6,605 nucleotides of DNA from Gemmatimonadota bacterium (GTDB taxonomy: Bacteria > Gemmatimonadota > Gemmatimonadetes > Longimicrobiales > Gaopeijiaceae). The stretch's first letter is position 1; every line of letters starts with the position of its first letter. Shown piece by piece: positions 3,684 through 6,605 of the stretch. Made by a program: the position numbers and the translations under genes. The notes beneath the pieces are model-generated. The model made no database searches. It saw nothing but the letters and a program-made list of their open reading frames with translations, and had not been told where the DNA came from. The stretch covers positions 1-6,605 of the forward strand of contig SKZC01000468.1 of assembly GCA_007127575.1 (NCBI GenBank). The letters are read 5' to 3'.

Positions 3684-6605
3684 GGGGTCGCTCCCTCCGC
3701 TCGGCTGAGGGCGAGCCTCACGGATCGCCCCTCGATTTCCACGTCTCGAACGGCCTCATAGCCGTCCGCTTCCTGCTCCCCCACGTCCACCTCCACCGCC
3801 AACGTCTCCAGTGCCACGAAATCGCGGAAGCGTTCCAGGGCGCCGGATACCTCCTTCGACCCCGAAACCCTGAGGCGGATCCGGTCACTGATGTCCAGGC
3901 CGTGATCCTTCCTGAACCTCTGAATCCGGTTCACCAGCTCCCGGGCCATCCCCTCGCTGCGGAGCTCATCGTCCAGGGTGGGATCCACGGCCACCGTGAA
4001 GTCACCGTCCGAGCGAACTGCCAACTCCCCCACCGGCTCCTCGGAGACCTCCAGGTCGTCCGGCTCCAGGGAGTGACGGACGCCCCCCACCTCCACGCTA
4101 ACCTCCTCTCCTTCGCGGAACCGGAGCAGCTCCTCCTGGGAGAGATCCCGGATGGCCGCCGCCGCCGCCTCGCTCTCCTTTTGGAATCGGGGGCCAATGG
4201 CTCGGAAGTTGGGGCGGGCCACCCACCGGACGAGATCCTCGGCGGAGTCCAGGAACCGAACCTCCTTTACGTTGAGCTCCTCCTTCACCAGGGCCAGGAC
4301 CTGAGGTCGCAACCGTAGCCCTTCCGGCACCACGCAATGAAGAGTCCGCAGGGGCTGACGCACCCGAATGCCTACCTCCTCACGGGCTCCTCGGCCCAGG
4401 GTCGTGAGGACCCGAGCCCCGCTCATCTCCTCCTCAAGCTCCGGAGCTTCCGCCCCCTGTCGGGGCTCGGGGAAGGGGGCCAGATGCACCGAGGAACCGG
4501 TGAGCGCCCGGTGAACCCCATCGGCGAAGAACGGAACTACCGGGGCCAGGATCCGAGAAATGTCCCGAAGCACCTCGAAGAGGGTACGGAAGGCGGCCTG
4601 GGAATCAGATTCGTCGGCGTTCCCCCAGAAACGGGCCCGGGACCTCCGGACGTACCAGTTGGAGAGGTCCTCGTTGAGAAACTCGGTGACCCGGCGGTAG
4701 GCGCGGGTGATCTCGTAGTCGTCGAGCTCTTCTCGCACCGAAGTAACGAGCCCATGGGTGCGGGAGAGGATCCACCGATCCATGGTGGGTCGGTCCTCCA
4801 GTGCCGGATCTCCTTCGGTGGGGCTCCACGCCTCGGCGTTGGCGTAAAGAGCGAAGAACCGGTAGGTGTTCCGGATCGTGTCGAAGAGCTTCCGGCCGGT
4901 CTCCTGGACCCCGTCCGGGTCATAGCGCTTCGGCACCCAAGGGTTGGACGAAGTGACCAGGTACCAGCGAAGGGCATCGGAGCCGAACTCCTGGATCGCC
5001 TCCCAGGGATCCACCACGTTCCCTTTCGACTTGGACATCTTCTGTCCTTCCGCATCCAGGATCAGCCCGTTCACGATGACGTTGCGGAAGGCCGGGCCCT
5101 TCCCCAGAAGCGTGGCGATGGCCATGAGGGAGTAGAACCACCCTCGAGTCTGGTCCAGTCCCTCGCAGATGAAGTCGGCGGGGAAATGCCGGTGGAACTC
5201 CTCCTCGTTCTCGAAGGGAAAGTGCCACTGTGCGTAGGGCATGGCACCGGAGTCGAACCACACGTCCACCACCTCCGAGGTTCGCCGCATGGTCCCGGAG
5301 CACTCCCGGCACGGCCAGGTTACCTCGTCGATGAAAGGCCGGTGCGGATCGAAGTCCTCGGGAAGGGTGCCGGCCCGATCCTCGAGCTCCTCGAAGCTTC
5401 CGATCCACTCCACCGTCTCCCGGTTTCGGTCGCAGATCCAGACCGGAAGGGGGGTGCCCCAGAATCGGTCCCGGGAGAGGGCCCAGTCCACATTGTTGGC
5501 CAGCCACTCGCCGAAACGGCCCTCCCCCACCTCCGGGGGCCTCCACCCCACCTCTGCATTGTTCTCCAGCATCTCCCCTTTGAATCGGGAGGTGGCGGCG
5601 AACCAGGAGTCCCGGGCCATGTAGATCAGTGGGGACGAGCACCGCCAGCAGTGGGGGTAGGAGTGGACCACCTCCTCGATCCGGAAGAGGTTTCCAGCAT
5701 GGGACAGGAGCTCCACCAGGGGACCATCCGCCTCCTTCACGAAGAGCCCTCCCACCTCCTCCACCTCGTTCACGAACCGTCCTTCGTCGTCCACCGGCCG
5801 AAGGAGCGGAAGCCCGTGCTTCTTACCGGCCTCGTAGTCATCGGCCCCGAAGGCTGGAGCCAGGTGGACGATACCGGTCCCATCCTCGGCACTGACGAAG
5901 TCTTCAGCCAGCACGGTCCACGCCGCTCCGCCTCGGTCTTCCGGGGAGACGGGAACCAGATCCAGGGGACGTCGGTAGCGGAGGCCCACCAGATCGGCAC
6001 CGCGGACTCGGCCCACCACCTCTGCACCCTCTCCGAAGAGCGCCTCCACCCGAGCCTCCGCCAGGATGAGATGGCGTCCCTCCCACACCACTTCCGCATA
6101 GGTAAGCTCCGGATCCACAGCCAGAGCCACGTTGGAGGGAACGGTCCAGGGCGTGGTGGTCCAGACCAGAAAAGCGCGTTCCGGTGCGCCCTCCTCCCCT
6201 TCATCCTCCAGGGGGCAGAGGAAATAGAGGGAAGGATCCGCTACGTCCTCGTATCCCTGAGCCACCTCGTGTGAGGAAAGGGTGGTTCCACACCGCGGGC
6301 AATACGGCACGCTCTTGTGCCCCCGGTAGAGGAGCCCTTTCCGGGCGAGCTCGGCCAGAACCCACCACACTGACTCGATGTACTCGGAGCGAAAGGTGAC
6401 GTATGGCTCGGAGTAGTCCAGCCAGTACGCGATCCGGTCCGAAAGCCGCTCCCACTCCTCCTTGTACGTGAAAACGGACTCGCGGCACACCTGGTTGAAG
6501 CGGTCGATCCCCACCCCTTCGATCTCCGGCTTCCCCGAGATCCCCAACTTCCTTTCCGCCTCGATCTCCACGGGGAGGCCGTGGGTGTCCCACCCGGCGA
6601 TGCGG
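3680..6605 (-). CDS. ileS: Isoleucyl-tRNA synthetase, type 2-like, 5' end missing
   Basis: This cytoplasmic class I aminoacyl-tRNA synthetase charges tRNA-Ile and hydrolyses misacylated products. 974 residues are visible, from the codon at 6604 to the TGA at 3682-3680. The N-terminus with the HIGH motif lies beyond the right edge. The visible part opens with the conserved GWDTHGLPVE. Then come the zinc-type pair YCPRCG (visible residues 101-106), the editing-domain WTTTPWT (148-154) and GTGIVHLAPAFGADDY (242-257), a second pair HCWRCS (318-323), a pair PCRECS (431-436), and KMSKS (522-526, bases 5027-5041). The C-terminal region has RQPL, EELNVKEV and MARELVNRIQRFRKDHGLD, as in the long eukaryote-like/type 2 enzymes. 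There is no cysteine after residue 757, so the C-terminal zinc finger of type 1 enzymes is absent. Full length would be roughly 1,040 aa if the N-terminus is normal (estimate). One oddity is ICDRN at 390-394, where relatives often have a CxxC pair. The TGA overlaps the lspA ATG by 4 nt. Confidence 0.97.
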   Translation of the reverse strand, partial: RIAGWDTHGLPVEIEAERKLGISGKPEIEGVGIDRFNQVCRESVFTYKEEWERLSDRIAYWLDYSEPYVTFRSEYIESVWWVLAELARKGLLYRGHKSVPYCPRCGTTLSSHEVAQGYEDVADPSLYFLCPLEDEGEEGAPERAFLVWTTTPWTVPSNVALAVDPELTYAEVVWEGRHLILAEARVEALFGEGAEVVGRVRGADLVGLRYRRPLDLVPVSPEDRGGAAWTVLAEDFVSAEDGTGIVHLAPAFGADDYEAGKKHGLPLLRPVDDEGRFVNEVEEVGGLFVKEADGPLVELLSHAGNLFRIEEVVHSYPHCWRCSSPLIYMARDSWFAATSRFKGEMLENNAEVGWRPPEVGEGRFGEWLANNVDWALSRDRFWGTPLPVWICDRNRETVEWIGSFEELEDRAGTLPEDFDPHRPFIDEVTWPCRECSGTMRRTSEVVDVWFDSGAMPYAQWHFPFENEEEFHRHFPADFICEGLDQTRGWFYSLMAIATLLGKGPAFRNVIVNGLILDAEGQKMSKSKGNVVDPWEAIQEFGSDALRWYLVTSSNPWVPKRYDPDGVQETGRKLFDTIRNTYRFFALYANAEAWSPTEGDPALEDRPTMDRWILSRTHGLVTSVREELDDYEITRAYRRVTEFLNEDLSNWYVRRSRARFWGNADESDSQAAFRTLFEVLRDISRILAPVVPFFADGVHRALTGSSVHLAPFPEPRQGAEAPELEEEMSGARVLTTLGRGAREEVGIRVRQPLRTLHCVVPEGLRLRPQVLALVKEELNVKEVRFLDSAEDLVRWVARPNFRAIGPRFQKESEAAAAAIRDLSQEELLRFREGEEVSVEVGGVRHSLEPDDLEVSEEPVGELAVRSDGDFTVAVDPTLDDELRSEGMARELVNRIQRFRKDHGLDISDRIRLRVSGSKEVSGALERFRDFVALETLAVEVDVGEQEADGYEAVRDVEIEGRSVRLALSRAEGATP
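3691..3698 (-). promoter_or_regulatory. Shine-Dalgarno of lspA
   Basis: Read on the minus strand this is GGAGGGAG, 7 nt before the lspA ATG. It lies inside the end of ileS, so lspA translation is probably coupled to termination of ileS at the ATGA overlap. Confidence 0.7.

Larger units (their letters stand above)
1..6605 (-). other. Single five-gene operon interior
   Basis: All five genes run the same way, with junctions of 4-nt overlap, 10-nt gap, 8-nt overlap and 4-nt overlap. No gap is long enough for an internal terminator or an ordinary intergenic promoter. The operon's first promoter would lie right of the window, and its terminator left of it. Internal promoters inside coding sequence cannot be excluded. 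Confidence 0.8.

Noticed and set aside
4337..6274. Long plus-strand open frame of 645 codons opposite ileS.
   Set aside because: The minus strand encodes a clear IleRS with all visible motifs. The antisense translation shows no domain pattern and is a codon-bias shadow.

Overview
The window is GC-rich and carries one block of five tightly packed genes, all on the minus strand. In transcription order (right to left) they are ileS (5' end outside the window), lspA, an rluD-like pseudouridine synthase gene, a small roadblock/LC7-like gene, and a DnaA-related AAA+ gene whose 3' end runs off the left edge. Junctions are minimal: a 4-nt ATGA overlap for ileS/lspA, a 10-nt gap for lspA/rluD, an 8-nt overlap for rluD/roadblock, and another ATGA overlap for roadblock/dnaA-like. 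I see no promoter, terminator, RNA gene, mobile element, CRISPR array or non-coding stretch over 300 bases. The whole window reads as the interior of one operon.

The first three genes are housekeeping functions often found together: isoleucyl-tRNA charging, lipoprotein signal peptide removal, and 23S rRNA pseudouridylation. The IleRS looks like the type 2 (eukaryote-like) form, with a long C-terminal region and no C-terminal cysteine pairs. All recognisable catalytic motifs of LspA and RluD are present.

The unusual part is the left 2 kb. A 164-aa protein resembling MglB/roadblock domains is translationally coupled to a protein of at least 520 aa that contains two DnaA/Hda-type AAA+ modules in tandem. 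It has no DnaA N-terminal domain and no DNA-binding domain IV in the visible part. Module 1 keeps the P-loop lysine, Walker B, sensor 1, arginine finger and sensor 2. Module 2 has lost the P-loop and Walker B acids but keeps the DnaA-like segment between them and the arginine finger. The two modules are therefore complementary, and the pair could be a regulatory ATPase plus partner. Its function is unknown to me.

The organism is a high-GC bacterium. Type 2 IleRS with a tandem DnaA-like ATPase would fit Gemmatimonadota or a related phylum, but this is a weak guess from style and context, not a demonstrated assignment.
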